Of a DNA stretch of 64,000 nucleotides, positions 1 to 11,680 are shown one piece after another. The position numbers were made by a program, and so were the translations under genes. Every line of letters begins with the position of its first letter. The stretch's first letter is position 1. The stretch comes from Rhodocollybia butyracea. Taxonomy: Eukaryota; Basidiomycota; Agaricomycetes; Agaricales; Omphalotaceae. The DNA lies in NCBI GenBank assembly GCA_015501585.1, contig JADNRY010000067.1:1-64000 (forward strand), in the 5' to 3' direction. The notes beneath the pieces were generated by a model. The model saw only the letters and a program-made list of their open reading frames with translations, was not told where the DNA came from and made no database searches.

Positions 1-1624
1 CCAACTACTCCAACTACTCCAGCACCCCTCAGTAGCCCAAATTACAACTACTCCAATTCCTCCGACAGGGCCAATTGCTCCAACTCCCCTCCCCAGCCCA
101 AATGTCAACTACTCCAATTACTCCAAGAGGGCCAATTTACTCCAACTCCCCAACTCCCCTCTCCAGCCCAAATGTCAACAACTCCAACTGCTCTGAGAGG
201 GCCAATCACTCCAACACCCCTTAGTAGCCGTAATGGCAACTACTCCAACTACTCCAACTACTCCAGCACCCCTCAGTAGCCCAAATTGCAACTACTCCAA
301 TTCCTCCAACAGGGCCACTTGCTCCAACTCCCCTCCCCAGCCCAAATGTCAACTACTCCAACTACTCCGACAGGGCCAATTACTCCAACTCCCCAAATGG
401 CAACTACTCCAATTACTCCAATTACTCCAGCACCCCTCAGTAGCCCAAATTGCAACTACTCCCACTACTCCGACAGGGCCAATTACTCCAACTCCCCTCA
501 GTAGCCTAAATGGCAACTACTCCAACTACTCCACAAGGGCCAATTACTCCAACTCCTGAACTCCCCTCCCCAACCCAAATGTCAACAACTCCAACCACTC
601 CGAAAGGGCCAATTACTCCAACACCCCTCAGTAGCCCAAATGTCAACTACTCCAACTACTCCGACAGGGCCAATTACTCCAACTTCCCTCAGTAGCCTAA
701 ATGGCAACTACTCCAACTACTCCACAAGGGCCAATTACTCCAACTCCTGAACTTCCCTCCCCAACCCAAATGTCAACAACTCCAACCACTCCGAAAGGGC
801 CAATTACTCCAACACCCCTCAGTAGCCCAAATGTCAACTACTCCAACTACTCCAACAGGGCCTATTACTCCAACTCCCCTCAGTAGCCTAAATGGCAACT
901 ACTCCAACTACTCCACAAGGGCCAATTACTCCAACTCCTGAACTCCCCTCCCCAACCCAAATGTCAACAACTCCAACCACTCCGAAAGGGCCAATTACTC
1001 CAACACCCCTCAGTAGCCCAAATCTCAACCACTCCTTGAACTACTCCAACAGGGCCAATTCCTCCAACTCCCCTCACCAGGTCAAATGTCAACTACTCCA
1101 GCTACTCTGGCAGGGCCAATTATTCCAACTCCCCTCACCAGGCCAAATGTCAACCAATTCCAACTACTCCAACAGGGCCAATCAGCCCAAATGTCAACTA
1201 CTCCAACTACTCTGCCAGGGCCAATTACTCCAACACCCCTCAGTAGCCCAAATGTCAACCACTCCAACTACTCCAACAGGGCCAATCATTCCAACTCCCC
1301 TCACCAGGTGAAATGGCAACTACTCCAACTACTCCAAGAGGCCCAATTACTCCAACCCCCCTCCTCAGCCCAAATGTCAACCACTCCAACTACTCCAACA
1401 GGGCCCATTATTCCAACTCCCCTCACCAGGCCAAATGTCAACTACTCCAACCCCCCTCCTCAGCCCAAATGCCAACTACTCCAACTACTCCAACAGGGCC
1501 AATTACTCCCTTCTCCCCAGCCTCAATGACAACTACCTCAACTACTTCCACATTGCCAATTACTCCAACTCCAGTCCCACACCCAAATACCAACTGCTCC
1601 AACTTCTCTGACAGCATCAATTAA
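1..1624 (+). repeat. Minisatellite array with 191-bp higher-order unit
   Basis: The whole stretch is built from short motifs such as CCAACTACTCC, AGGGCCAATTACTCC and CCCCTCAGTAGCC. Read on the + strand these give Thr/Pro/Asn/Ser-rich peptides. Between about 510 and 1020 the short units form a higher-order repeat: the same peptide start recurs at 510, 701 and 892, a spacing of 191 bp. Because 191 is not a multiple of three and in-frame TAG/TAA codons recur, a single long reading frame is not kept. It could be the degenerate 3' part of a Thr/Pro-rich surface-protein gene that begins outside the window, or a non-coding minisatellite. The last units (1500-1624) are more diverged and end in a stop. 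Confidence 0.9.
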
Positions 1625-1639
1625 TCTAACTTCTCTCCA

Positions 1640-1756
1640 TATTTTCCCTTTAAGTTTCCTAAGTTCTGCCTTTAAGTTTCCTAAGTTTTGCCTTTAAGTT
1701 TCCTAAGTTTTCCCTTTAAGTTTCCTAAGTTTTGCCTTTAAGTTTCCTAAGTCATT
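1640..1756. repeat. Tandem repeat, about 22-bp unit (TTTAAGTTTCCTAAGTTTTGCC type)
   Basis: About five head-to-tail copies of a 22-23 bp unit containing CTTTAAGTTTCCTAAGTT follow the minisatellite directly. Diverged single copies of the TTCCTAAG core continue to about 2500. Confidence 0.85.
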
Positions 1757-2620
1757 CCCCTTGTGTTCTATAAGGTTCTCCCTCAATTTCCCTTCAAGTT
1801 TGTTAATTTCTTGATTTAATTTACTCTATATCCTTTTTCAGTCTTCCCTTTATATTCTCAAAGTTTTTGCTTTCTGTTTTGTAAACTTTTCTTTCCTTCT
1901 TCCTAAGTTTTCCTATTATTTTTCCTCTGTTTACCCTTTGAATTATCTTTATTCCAGCGCTTATTATATCTTTTTGGAATTTTCCAGTCTCCTCTGTTTC
2001 ATTTAAACATTTCCTTACTTTTTCATTATTATTTGCTTTGTTCTTCAACTTATTGAAAGATTTTATAAACCCTATTTTCCTATGTTTTTCATATCTTTTA
2101 AACTAGGTGCCGTCTCAAATTTAATTGTGATTCTTCTCTTATGTGACTCCATCACACAATCTGATTTTCCTAAGTTTTAACCTTGTTGATATGGATTATG
2201 ATTTACTAGGGGAATTCTTTCTTTAAATTGTTTCCCCTTGGATTTCCCTTTGTTTTTCCCCTATCTCATCTAATTACTCCCTATACATTTCCTAAGGTTC
2301 CTCCCTTATGGTTGCCATCTTCAAATCTTATTGAATACTCAAATTTCCATATGCTTTTGATAAGTCATACCTTTGAATAATCAATGTTTGCCCCTTCATA
2401 TCTAAAACATATGAGATAAATCCTTTTCCTAAGTGCTGCATAGAGACTTCCTTTGTAACTCAACTAATGATAATCTTATATAATGCATCATTTCCCTAAG
2501 TTTACTACAATGATTCAATAAACTGCTCATCTTATTGATCTGTCATTTTTCGACAGTTTTTGATCTGAATTACATAAGTGGGGCTAACTTAGGGAACCCT
2601 GCACGCAGTGACACAACGGA
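1757..2620. other. T/C-rich non-coding stretch with scattered TTCCTAAG motifs
   Basis: The sequence is AT-rich with a strong excess of T and C on the + strand. It has repeated TTCCTAAG, TTTCCCTT and TTCTTT words. I see no conserved coding signal; the short minus-strand frame at 1821-2048 is lysine-rich only because the sequence is T-rich. Confidence 0.6.
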
Positions 2621-2648
2621 AGGATTGCTTTTGTCTCTGTCGTTTTGA

Positions 2649-2695
2649 CCCTTGCTTTGACCAGCTTTGACCAGCTTTGACCCCCACTGGGTGTA
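2649..2695 (+). promoter_or_regulatory. Repeated AGCTTTGACC elements upstream of the left gene copy
   Basis: Three closely spaced copies of GCTTTGACC sit just upstream of the start region; two are kept at 4751-4772 before the right copy. They look like promoter-proximal protein-binding repeats, but no factor is known. The box at the TATA position here reads GTGTAAGAGG, whereas the right copy has GTATAAAAAGG. Confidence 0.45.
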
Positions 2696-2774
2696 AGAGG
2701 TTCGCGTCAAAGTCTGGTCTTTTCATCCTCTGATATTTACCTTCACTACCCTCGAACTTCAGATACTCTATATC

Positions 2775-4018
2775 ATGGCTCCCGTGAGTTTTTCCTCAAT
2801 GCCTTTTCGCTCCAATATGAACATGTCTTGTTCTAGAAATCCTCTGCGCAGAAAAGACAAAGCAAAAAAAACGTCCCAGCCTGCTACTGCTACCAACACG
2901 ACTGCTTCTACCTCAGACAACGAAAGGACACGTACAAACTCAGGTGCTGAAACCTCAGCCAAGGAGTATGCACCTAAACGCGGTCATAAAGAGTCTAAGA
3001 AGGACACTGCAGCTGAGGGTGCGCAGCCTGATCGGTCAGCCAAGGTACTAACCCACCATTAATCGAAATTTCCCGTGTTAAGCTTTCCTTAGAGCACACT
3101 CACTCCAGTCGGAGGTTCGGATGAACCAGATGATGTTATGAGCGTTGACGGACAGGTAAGTTTGGCATACCCTCCTACTTCTGATGAAATTGACGCGTAT
3201 CTCCAGTCTTCTCATGACATCGAAGCTGGCGATGCTGGTCAATCTGCAATCTTTTCTGGGAAGTTTGATATTTATGCGATGGGATTGGCTTTCCTATCCA
3301 GTGTCTATCTTCCCAAAGGCGTGTCGCAACCTCAGTACGAGGACCTCTACAAGACAATCCTGACATATCAAGCAGAGTCAGACTTCAGTGGCCAATGTGC
3401 TATCCCAGACCTTTCCGATCAAACGTCGGGCTCAGGCTCTTTCTTGTCTGTAGCCTTCGCTGACCCTTTCTCCGATAAGCCCTACGATATTGCCATCAAG
3501 GACATGGAATCAGTGGACAGTGTCTCATACACTGCAGCTCAACAAGGAAAAAAATTTGGAACTCCAACCATGGGGATACCTGGCGTTTATGCGAGTTTGA
3601 GTCTGCGGGACTCTGGGTGTGGAATCCAATCCTCTAAGGGAGAATTTCGCATGTCTCGCGTTTGGACGAAGAATGACAATGGCAAGCTCATCGAGTTGTT
3701 CGAGGGCGTCATGAATCTACCTATCAACTATGGGTCATGGGAGTGCAATGGTGGGATCTTTTGCCTTCTGGGCCGTGCGAGCCAGGAAAGATACGGAAGG
3801 AAAGGAAATCGGGCTCGACTGTGGTAAGGAAAGTTCCTCTGGCCTCTAGGTTGACTACGGTAACGAAAGTTTCCAGATGCACAATAGTTACGGTGGAGGA
3901 CATGCTAGGATATGACGATGATAGCAAGGACTACCATTACAATTGTAGACACGGAGGGTATGGTTATGATTCTGATGAAAACCCATATGGCTACGATTCC
4001 GATGAATATCTCCATTAG
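2775..4018 (+). pseudogene. Decayed paralogue of the unrecognised acidic-tail gene
   Basis: Homologous throughout to the gene at 4864-6104. It starts at the same ATGGCTCCC followed by a GTGAGT donor. The poly-A run in its second exon has one more A than the right copy (A8 against A7), which puts the spliced product out of frame. Near 3725 it lacks a segment that in the right copy encodes the region around QRKGHGTG, and after 3740 the matching sequence continues in another frame (3737-4018). The central part (TSDEIDAYLQS, VYLPKG, DSGCGIQSSKGEFRM) is still well preserved. The TATA box is also lost. I do not recognise the family. A functional shorter gene is possible but less likely. Confidence 0.65.
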
Positions 4019-4110
4019 CTTGCCTGCTGTACCGATTCTGTTGATTTTGTGAACAAATTCTTCGATGGCCATCTTAGATGGATAGAGGAGGAATAGTAAT
4101 ATTTGGAGAA

Positions 4111-4719
4111 TTAGTCTGGCGCTTGTTTAATTGCAAACTTTCCGCGGAATTCGGGCGATACGTTAGTCGTGCGATGAACGTAGGTGGTGACGGTTTGTTT
4201 ACTAAAGCAGAGCACGGTGAGCTCCTGCCAGAGGATTATTCTTATGAGTAAAGATCTTCTTCACTCTTGAATAACTTACCTGAATTCTTAACATCACACA
4301 AATATACTGTTCAGTGTTTGAAGGTTTTAAGTGATTAGTTCAATTTTGGAATCGGATAATGGATTGAAAATGGATTGCACATACGAGCTCTGATAGGTGC
4401 TGCAAAGGACATCTTGGAGGTTAAACTTTGGAGACCTTCCTTCGCTGTATTACAAACTCAGAAAGATGAGACGGATGTCGAACTGCCTTTCGAATTGACG
4501 AAGGCACAACTGGAAAGTGCTGAGCAAAGAAGTATGAGCGCTAAAACCAAAGCGCTTGTTCGTCTTTTTTATCCCAATTGGGGAATCCTATTATCGCTGT
4601 GAAAGCTGAAGTGCTGAAGCTTGAAATTCTGCCGGCTAGCTAGATTGAATAACAATAAGTAATTGAGACATACGCGGACAAGACCAGGGAGGACCAGGGC
4701 CACAGATAAATTCAACAAA
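4111..4719. other. Spacer between the duplicated gene copies
   Basis: About 600 bp with no convincing gene. A short + frame at 4375-4602 has no recognisable feature. Confidence 0.5.
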
Positions 4720-4775
4720 AAGATTGCTTTTGTCTCTGTCACTTGACCGTCAGCTTTGACCAGCTTTGACCCCAC

Positions 4776-4790
4776 TGGGTATAAAAAGGT
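4776..4790 (+). promoter_or_regulatory. TATA box of the right gene copy
   Basis: GTATAAAAAGG lies about 80 bp upstream of the ATG at 4864, just after two AGCTTTGACC repeats. A position-matched but mutated version (GTGTAAGAGG) precedes the left copy. Confidence 0.6.
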
Positions 4791-4863
4791 TCGCGACAAA
4801 CTCTGGTCTTTTCATCCTCTGATATTTACCGTCATCACCCTCGAACTTCAACTACTCTATATC

Positions 4864-6104
4864 ATGGCTCCCGTGAGTTTTTCAATGCCTTTTCGTTCTA
4901 ATATGAATGTGTCTTGTTCTAGAAATCATCTGCACAGAAAAGACAAACTAAAAAAACGTCCCAGCCTGCTACTGCCACCACCAACACGACTGCTTCTAGC
5001 TCAGGCAACAAAAGGACGCGTGCAAACTCAGGTGCTGAAACCTCAGCCAAGGAGCATGCTTCTAAACGCGGTCGTAAAGAATCTACAAAGGACACCGCAG
5101 CCGAGGATCCGCAGCCTGATCAGTCGGCCAAGGTACCAACCCACCATTGATCAGAAAATTTTGTACTAAGCTTTTTACCTTAGAACACACGAACTTCAGT
5201 CGCGAACTCGGACATAACAGATGATGTTACGAACGTTGACGAACTGGTAAGTTTGGCATACACTACCACCTCTGATGAAATTGACGCGTATCTCCAGTCG
5301 CCTCATGACATCGACGATGGCGATGTCCGTCGATCTTCAATCTTTTCTGGAAAGTTTGATATTTATGTGGTGGAACTGCCTTTCCTATCCAGTGTCTATC
5401 TTCCTAAAGGCACTTCACAACCTCAGTACGAGAACCTCTACAAGACAATCTTGAAATATCAAGCAAAGCCAGACTTCACTGCCCAATGTGCTATCCCAGA
5501 CCTTTCCCGTCAAACGTCGGGTTCAGGCTCTTTGTCGTCTGTATGCTTTGCTGACCCTTTTTCCGACGAGCCCTACGATATTGCCATCGAGAATGTGGAA
5601 TCGGTAGACAAGGTCTCATACACTGCAATTCAGCAAGGAAAATTTATTGGAACTCCTACCACGGGAATTCCTGGCGTTCTTGGGAATTTGAGTCTGCGGG
5701 ACTCTGGGTGTGGAATCCAATCCTCTAAAGGAGAATTTCGAATGACTCGCGTTTGGACGAAGAATGACAATGGCAAGCTCAGCGAGTTGTTCGAGGGCAT
5801 CCTGAGCCTACGTGTCAACTATGGAAGTTTGTATCAACGCAAGGGTCATGGGACTGGAATGGCGGTTTCTGTTGCCTTCTGGGCCGTACGAGCCAGGAAG
5901 GATGCGGCAGGAAAGGAAATCGGGCTCGACTGTGGTGAGGAAAGTTCCTTTGGCCACTGGGTTGACTACGGTAATGAAAGTTTCCAGATGCGCAATAGTT
6001 ACGGTGGAGGATATGACTCGGATGATGGTGGCGACGGCGACGGTGATAGTGACGATGATAGCAATGATAGTGAAGATTACCATTACAAGCACCGGGGGTA
6101 TTGA
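4864..6104 (+). CDS. Unrecognised protein with basic N-terminus and acidic Asp/Ser tail
   Basis: Best model: a three-codon first exon (ATGGCTCCC), an intron with GTGAGT donor ending TTCTAG near 4921, a second exon starting KSSAQKRQTKK, a second intron from GTACCAACC to CTTAG near 5183, then an exon open to the stop at 6102-6104. The N-terminus is rich in Lys/Arg/Ser/Thr and could carry a nuclear localisation signal. The central domain has FSGKFDIY, VYLPKG, QCAIPDLS and SLRDSGCGIQSSKGEFRM. The C-terminus is an Asp/Ser/Gly-rich acidic tail ending in DYHYKHRGY. I know no family for it. Conservation of the centre between two diverged copies argues that it codes for protein. It is the intact member of a tandem pair and has its own TATA box. 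Confidence 0.65.
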
Positions 6105-6229
6105 TACGATTCCGATGAAGACCTCTATTAGCTTGCGCGTTGTATAATTCTGTTAATTTTGTGAACAAATTCTTGCAACAATCATCTTGGATAGAGGAGG
6201 GATAGCAATATTTTGAGTTCAATGCAGTT

Positions 6230-8160
6230 AAGTTAGTAACCCCATCTCAAATTTCCCAGCATATATATTGGATAGTGGGGGTATAATTTGTATGTACATT
6301 ATTCCATTGATACGATAGGAGCAAGTGGATCTAGCAAGCAAGGTAGAAGCAAAAAAAAAACAACCACGATAGCACCGTCTTACTCGGAGCTTGGTGCAAG
6401 TAAGAAAGTCGCCGTCGTCCAGCCGTAGCAACGGTTCAGACGTCCACCAATCCTTTATGTGAAGAATCAGTAGACCAAATCAATACTATCTTAGTTTCAC
6501 GCACCATTTAATCAGGAACGGACTAAGCAAGGAATCAGGATGCGGCTGTTGAATAAGTGCAGCTAGTTAGAAGAGATTCAAGGAACACTCGAGCTAGGTT
6601 ATCACTCACCCGATGGAAAGTGATAGGCCTAGCTGTCTTCGCAGGTGGGTCAAACCGTACAGAGGACCCAGCAGTTTGTACAATATCAAACCCAACTCGT
6701 TCCATAGCCTGTAATGAAGAGAGGTTATCATTATTAAGGGAATGAAGTGGACTTCAACCAACTTTTTCAAAGTCATCCCAACGGACTTGACCTTTTTTAG
6801 GAGTATTGGGACCGAGTTGGTCAGCGATGTCGTCGTCTTCGAGTCATCACTAAATTTAGGTAGCTATCATAACCGGTTACCGTTCCGGCGAATCAATTAT
6901 AATCTGGTAAAACCGCAACCTTCCTAGTGCAACGATTTCAGATGATTCTATAGCAATATATACCATAATATGGATAGCCCCCTTTCCGGTAATCTGGTTA
7001 CAATCAGGTAAAATAATCCTTGCATGTTTAAATGTATAAAAACAATTATGCCTACTTGAAGTTCACTAAAATGATTCTGATGAGTTAAGGCAGGTTGTGA
7101 GCATTCCAGCGCTGTTTATCGTTCCACGTTCCATATGCTTAAACAATGGCATAGAAAAGTAATAAAAAATGTATATTGGCTAACTAATTAGTACAAATGG
7201 TACTAGAATAGTACATCGAGCATGCACAACCGCAACGCCGTCTCCTTACTGCCTGCTTTCCAATCACACCACCTCCCAAACTAGATGTTGAAAGTAAACG
7301 TTGCTTGAGGGCACTCGACGAAGGTTAACATTGCACTTGAGGCCTTGAAGAACCTTGAAGAACCAGAGACACGTTTGAAGGCTTTGAAGTTCAACAAGAA
7401 CAGTAAAGGCCCGGAAGCTTGAAGGGATTTGGAGGGATTTGGAGAGGCTTGAGCTTGAGGCTTGATAGTATACATTGGATACAAAGATGCCAGGACCGAG
7501 ACAGGGAAGGAAGAAAGGAAGAAATCGTCCTGTTTTGAAAAGTTGAACCAATTTATAATCCTCGCGACCCTGTGACTGCTCCATGCACGCCGCACGGCCT
7601 TTGAAACACTTCGCTTTCCGGGTAAGGCTTGCGCGTCGTACATACCCCGGTTTGCTTGGCGCCCAGCACAGATCCCTTGTCACTCCAAGTCATTGCCGCT
7701 GCCCTGTTGCTGCCCATTGCTGTCGAATGACTTGGAGTCCAGCCGCGGGACATGGTTGATTGTCGATGCATGTTACACAAGTCAGTGTCTCATGAAGTAA
7801 GGCTTAAGAGTGCCACTACTTGGAATGTGACTACACAATAGGGAGCCCGAAAGTGCATAAAAAGGTATTTCGTGCAAGTTAAAAGAGACATCCTTGAGAG
7901 TAGTAGGGATTACAATAGTTGTGAGATAAATACCTACCGTTAGAATTTGAAAAAAATAATAATTGCGGGTTGAGAACTGATTTCGGTTGACCATAACTGT
8001 TCTTGTGAGTCGGAACGAGTTGCGAGCAAGGATAATTATTTACCATAGATTTTATTCATGGTTAACATCGTGTAATGATTTCATGCGGATGAAATCTGGT
8101 GAAATCGTTCCCAAGAACTCATTTACAAATGTAATCTTATTCAATAATTTTCCTTAGGTT
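6230..8160. other. Long gene-poor interval
   Basis: About 1.9 kb without a supported gene. The 7310-7470 part is rich in CTTGAAG/CTTGAGG words, like the interior of the TIR element at 24599-25486. The minus-strand frames there (7264-7683) show no family feature and are probably by-products of the repeated words. Confidence 0.5.
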
Positions 8161-8317
8161 GTAAACGCTTATTATGCTGTGTAAGCATAGGTAATTAATA
8201 CTTGTGCTGGCGATTTGTGAAATCTCAAATGACGCTTCCCTTGATTTACTGATGGTATACGTTGAAAGATCTGGATGAGTTGTTCATGAAAGTTTTCTAG
8301 CGGAAAGTAGAAAGGCT

Positions 8318-11059
8318 TCAAGCACATACCTTGTGAACCTTTTTCGGAAGCTTGAAGTTCGCTGGTAGGAACTCGGGAAGTGGGACATCTTCATCGTCTT
8401 GCAAGTTCTCTTTGTCGTCGAGTTCTTTTTTACTACTCCTACTTTCCTCAGGTTCGTCAATAATCATAACAGATGGTCGAGTCTTGGATTTCTCTTTGGC
8501 CATGCCCAGGTTCTCTGCGTTGTAAGCATGCCCCGACTGAACAGCAGAATCCAAAGGACTTGCAACAAGGAGAGAAGGTTGAGGCTCAGACTTTTTTTGT
8601 TCTGGCTCGATCCTGGCAACCCTAGCTTTTGCTTTTATGCGTTGCAACAACTTCATTTTATTCCCCCAACTCGGTCTATTCTTGTCCTCAACATCATATA
8701 ATCCGAACATCCTCGCTACTGTTCCTTTCCCCGCAATGGAGTCAGGTACAGTCGCGGAAAGCGAGTTTGAATCCAGCTTCATCGCATTCGTCATCAACCA
8801 AGCATCCGCCTCAAACCACGACTTATCGAGACACATGTTTAGGTTATGGCCAGCGTCAACAGTCATGTACTGGTGGTGCATTTTCTGATGTACATGATAG
8901 CGGACAAACTCATCCGTTAGTCTAGGGTTGAAGATCGCCTTCAACCAAGCAGAAAACATGCCTTCAACGATTCCACGGCAAATACCGTAGTTCCAATGAA
9001 AGGAGTTGAAGTGGGGCGAGATGTGAACCTCGAGAGCGGAACGGGACATGAAAGCAACTTGGGAAAAGACAAGGTCGAGGGAGGAATCAGACATGGATTT
9101 GCTTTCAGCAGCGGCTTCATGTAGACGGCGTCCAAAAAGTGACGAACAGAACTCATCAAAAAAATGCGTTACTATCCAAACGTGAATATCGCCAAGGTAA
9201 GCTTACACAAAAAAAAAAAGGTCAAACGCACCAACGAGGTATTCACCGATCTCGCGCCAAGCGACATCATCGAATTTCAACGCCTCTTTGGGAAATTTAC
9301 GCTGAATGAGGAGATAACTAAACTTCAAGTTCTTCATTGGTGATTTCATCAAACTCACCAAGTGCTCTTTAATCTGCACAAGAGAAAATTCTAGCGTACG
9401 GTTCCCGGCACAAGTTTTAACAATAAGCTCGTCAATCGCATTTCGGGGAAAAGGGTGGGCGCGGATATAAGCGTAGTCGGCTTCGATGTGGAGGAGACCC
9501 TGGTCCAAGCTCTGTAGTAAACACATCAGAGCTTTGTACATCATTTTGAACTGAAACCACTCACCCGATATCTCTTGAAGTACTTGGAAAACGCAGGCAG
9601 TGCGGAGAGGACTTGGCTGGTACGCGATGCTATCTTGAACGTATATGTCACAGTCATTGCAGCCAATCCAACCATCCGCCACTTCAATTGGGGATCGGTT
9701 TTATACGCCGCCTCAATTGCAGCTGTTTTTCTCAAACCTCGCCGCTCCAATTCGTCAAATAAAGACACTGCGAGGGCCCATTGGGCGCGCGCAAACTGTT
9801 AGATTGGAAAGGGTAGCTAACATGAGTAAGGGACAATGGATTATGAGAGAACAAAACTTACATGGAGGAGATGCAGTCTTGAGCGATACGCATCTGCTTT
9901 AGGTTGAAGGTCGTGCAACCACATATTGTTTTTCGTTGCCTCTATAGCCTGTGGAGTGAGTACTGTGCTCTGAGCTCGCTCAGTGAAGCCATTGATAAAA
10001 TATTCGGAATCCGTATGCCAAGCTTCATAAATATAGGTCGTTTCGTCCTAGAACATGACACAAGGGTAGATCAAGAGGCGCATTAGAAGGCCATGTGGAA
10101 GCGGCTTACAAGCTGGGAGATAGCGATGCGACGTATTTCTTCCCAATCGACATCCGGAGCTTGGCATCCATCCAGCAAACTCTCTACACGAAAACACTTC
10201 GGTCGATGTTTACCAATAGTAGACAATCCACACGTACCCATTCGTCTCTGTATGATTTTAGTTTAATCTTCATATTCAACTAGTGTACCATAAACAGGGG
10301 CTTACCACAAGCCATTTCGAAGAAGGTTCTCCACGTCGTCTACAAGCAGCGGGCTTCGTGCGTTCTGGCTCAACAAGTTTGTGTTCGGCGGTGAATGAGT
10401 GGTACTCTATCATTGCAGTATTGCTCACGCCTCAAAGGATAGATTAGGTCAAATATAGGATTTGAGAGTCGGGGACATACCTAGTTCAATCTGATGATGC
10501 TCGCAGATTGGATTCTATACTTCAGAGAGAGAAGATACTACTTACCGCAGCACTGTTGAATAGTTTTGCATTTCCGGTAGAAGACGGTCCACAAGGCCTG
10601 TTGGGCCCTCCTTTACATTCTTCCAAGATTCGAGTTGCTTCTTGCGGTGGGTAGGTCTCGGCAACCCTATTCACAGGAGTGTGGAAAATAAGATGAAGTC
10701 TCTTTTGTTACATAAAATAAACAAAGAAATTCGCACCAGGCTTCAAAATCCTTCTGAGCTTGGGGAGTTTTAAGATACTCGACAGCGTTAGCAAACCACT
10801 CTGCAATCCAGGGATTTGTACCCCAGCGCTTCGCACGGTCGCGATGGATGTTCGGATTCGTCATAGCACTATTTAACTGGTTTGAAGCCTTTGGAGGTTG
10901 GCTAATTGGTTTTGACTTGCTTGCTTTAGAGGACTTTCGAGCAGAAGGAGGCTTAGGCTTGATATGGACCTTCTGCATCCTGTTCAAGTTCGAGTCAGAA
11001 GTTGTCCCTGGGTGCACAACAATCATGATTGTTGAACCATACCTTACTTTGGGAGGCAT
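8318..11059 (-). CDS. Unrecognised multi-exon protein
   Basis: A series of minus-strand exons separated by short introns runs from an ATG at 11059 (MPPKVRYGSTIMIV) to about 8318. Exon 1 (about 10740-11059) encodes a basic Lys/Ser/Pro-rich start and a segment with WIAEWFANAVEYLKTPQAQKDFEAW. Middle exons (9203-9768) encode a helical region with YIRAHPFPRNAIDELIVKTC. The last large exon (8331-9094) encodes NSFHWNYGICRGIVEGMF, a His-rich HQKMHHQYM stretch and a charged tail rich in Glu/Ser/Lys. The frame at 8318 may run into an intron (AAG then GTATGTG), so the true 3' end could lie further left. The exons are coherent and consistent in hydropathy, but I do not recognise the family. Exon joins between 9770 and 10660 are uncertain. 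Confidence 0.55.
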
Positions 11060-11680
11060 ATCTATGTCGATCCTCTAGACAGATTCAATATAAGTTTTCT
11101 GTGGTCGTGGTCTTGACGGCGTAAAGGGCACAGCAGAGCAACAGCAGAGTGGCGTGGAAGAAGCCACGGGTCTGCTTCTTACTAAGCGCCTTTTTAAATC
11201 CTGGTATCGAGTCTCCTCACTTTTACTACTAGAACTGAATCTATTATTGCACGCCATTCGCTTAGCATGTATCAAGTCTCAAGGCAACTCTTCTGTCAAT
11301 ATCTTCAAGCTAACTATCCCTGGACTTATATTCAGATTGAAGAAATTTAGTCATAGTTATCATCGATTATCTACGAGCACGGGGGCAGGTAGTAGTAGCA
11401 GGATACGACTGTCTGCGAGTATCACTCACGTATCATTTCATGAGCATCCGCATCCACATCTCACAAAGACTCGAGCCATATCAAACACATCGTCGTTCGT
11501 ACCACAGTGCCATGTAAGGTCCTGGTGTGTGGTGCCTTCCACTTTAAGTCCATCTCGAGTCATCTGTCTCAGAAACGCGGTCATGAGATCTGGGCGCTAA
11601 ATTACCTCAAAAAGCTCTGCACCGAATGATTGACGAAGATCAGAATTATGACGAAAATTGGACTATATATACTGATTATT

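Larger units (their letters stand above)
2624..4110 (+). repeat. Left copy of a 1.5-kb tandem duplication
   Basis: This block matches 4720-6215 from the promoter (GATTGCTTTTGTCTCTGTC) through the gene to the 3' flank (GTGAACAAATTCTT and GATAGAGGAGG). The match includes the shared AGCTTTGACC upstream repeats. The copies differ by many substitutions and by indels. Confidence 0.85.

Noticed and set aside
273..1620. Gly/Val/Trp-rich reading frames on the minus strand of the minisatellite
   Set aside because: Mirror images of the repeat with no start context or conserved end; low-complexity artefacts.
1..1624. Array considered as a CRISPR
   Set aside because: No constant repeat with unique spacers; units are directly tandem and degenerate, and the genome is fungal.
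1640..1756. Telomere-like repeat
   Set aside because: The reverse complement contains TTAGGAAAC rather than TTAGGG and the unit is 22 bp; nothing indicates a chromosome end.
7264..7683. Two overlapping minus-strand frames of 120-139 codons
   Set aside because: Driven by CTTGAAG-type words, no family feature, no splice structure.
11154..11600. 148-codon plus-strand frame between paladin and the 8.3-11-kb gene
   Set aside because: Composition (Ser/His/Arg/Leu) fits chance; no domain or flanking conservation.
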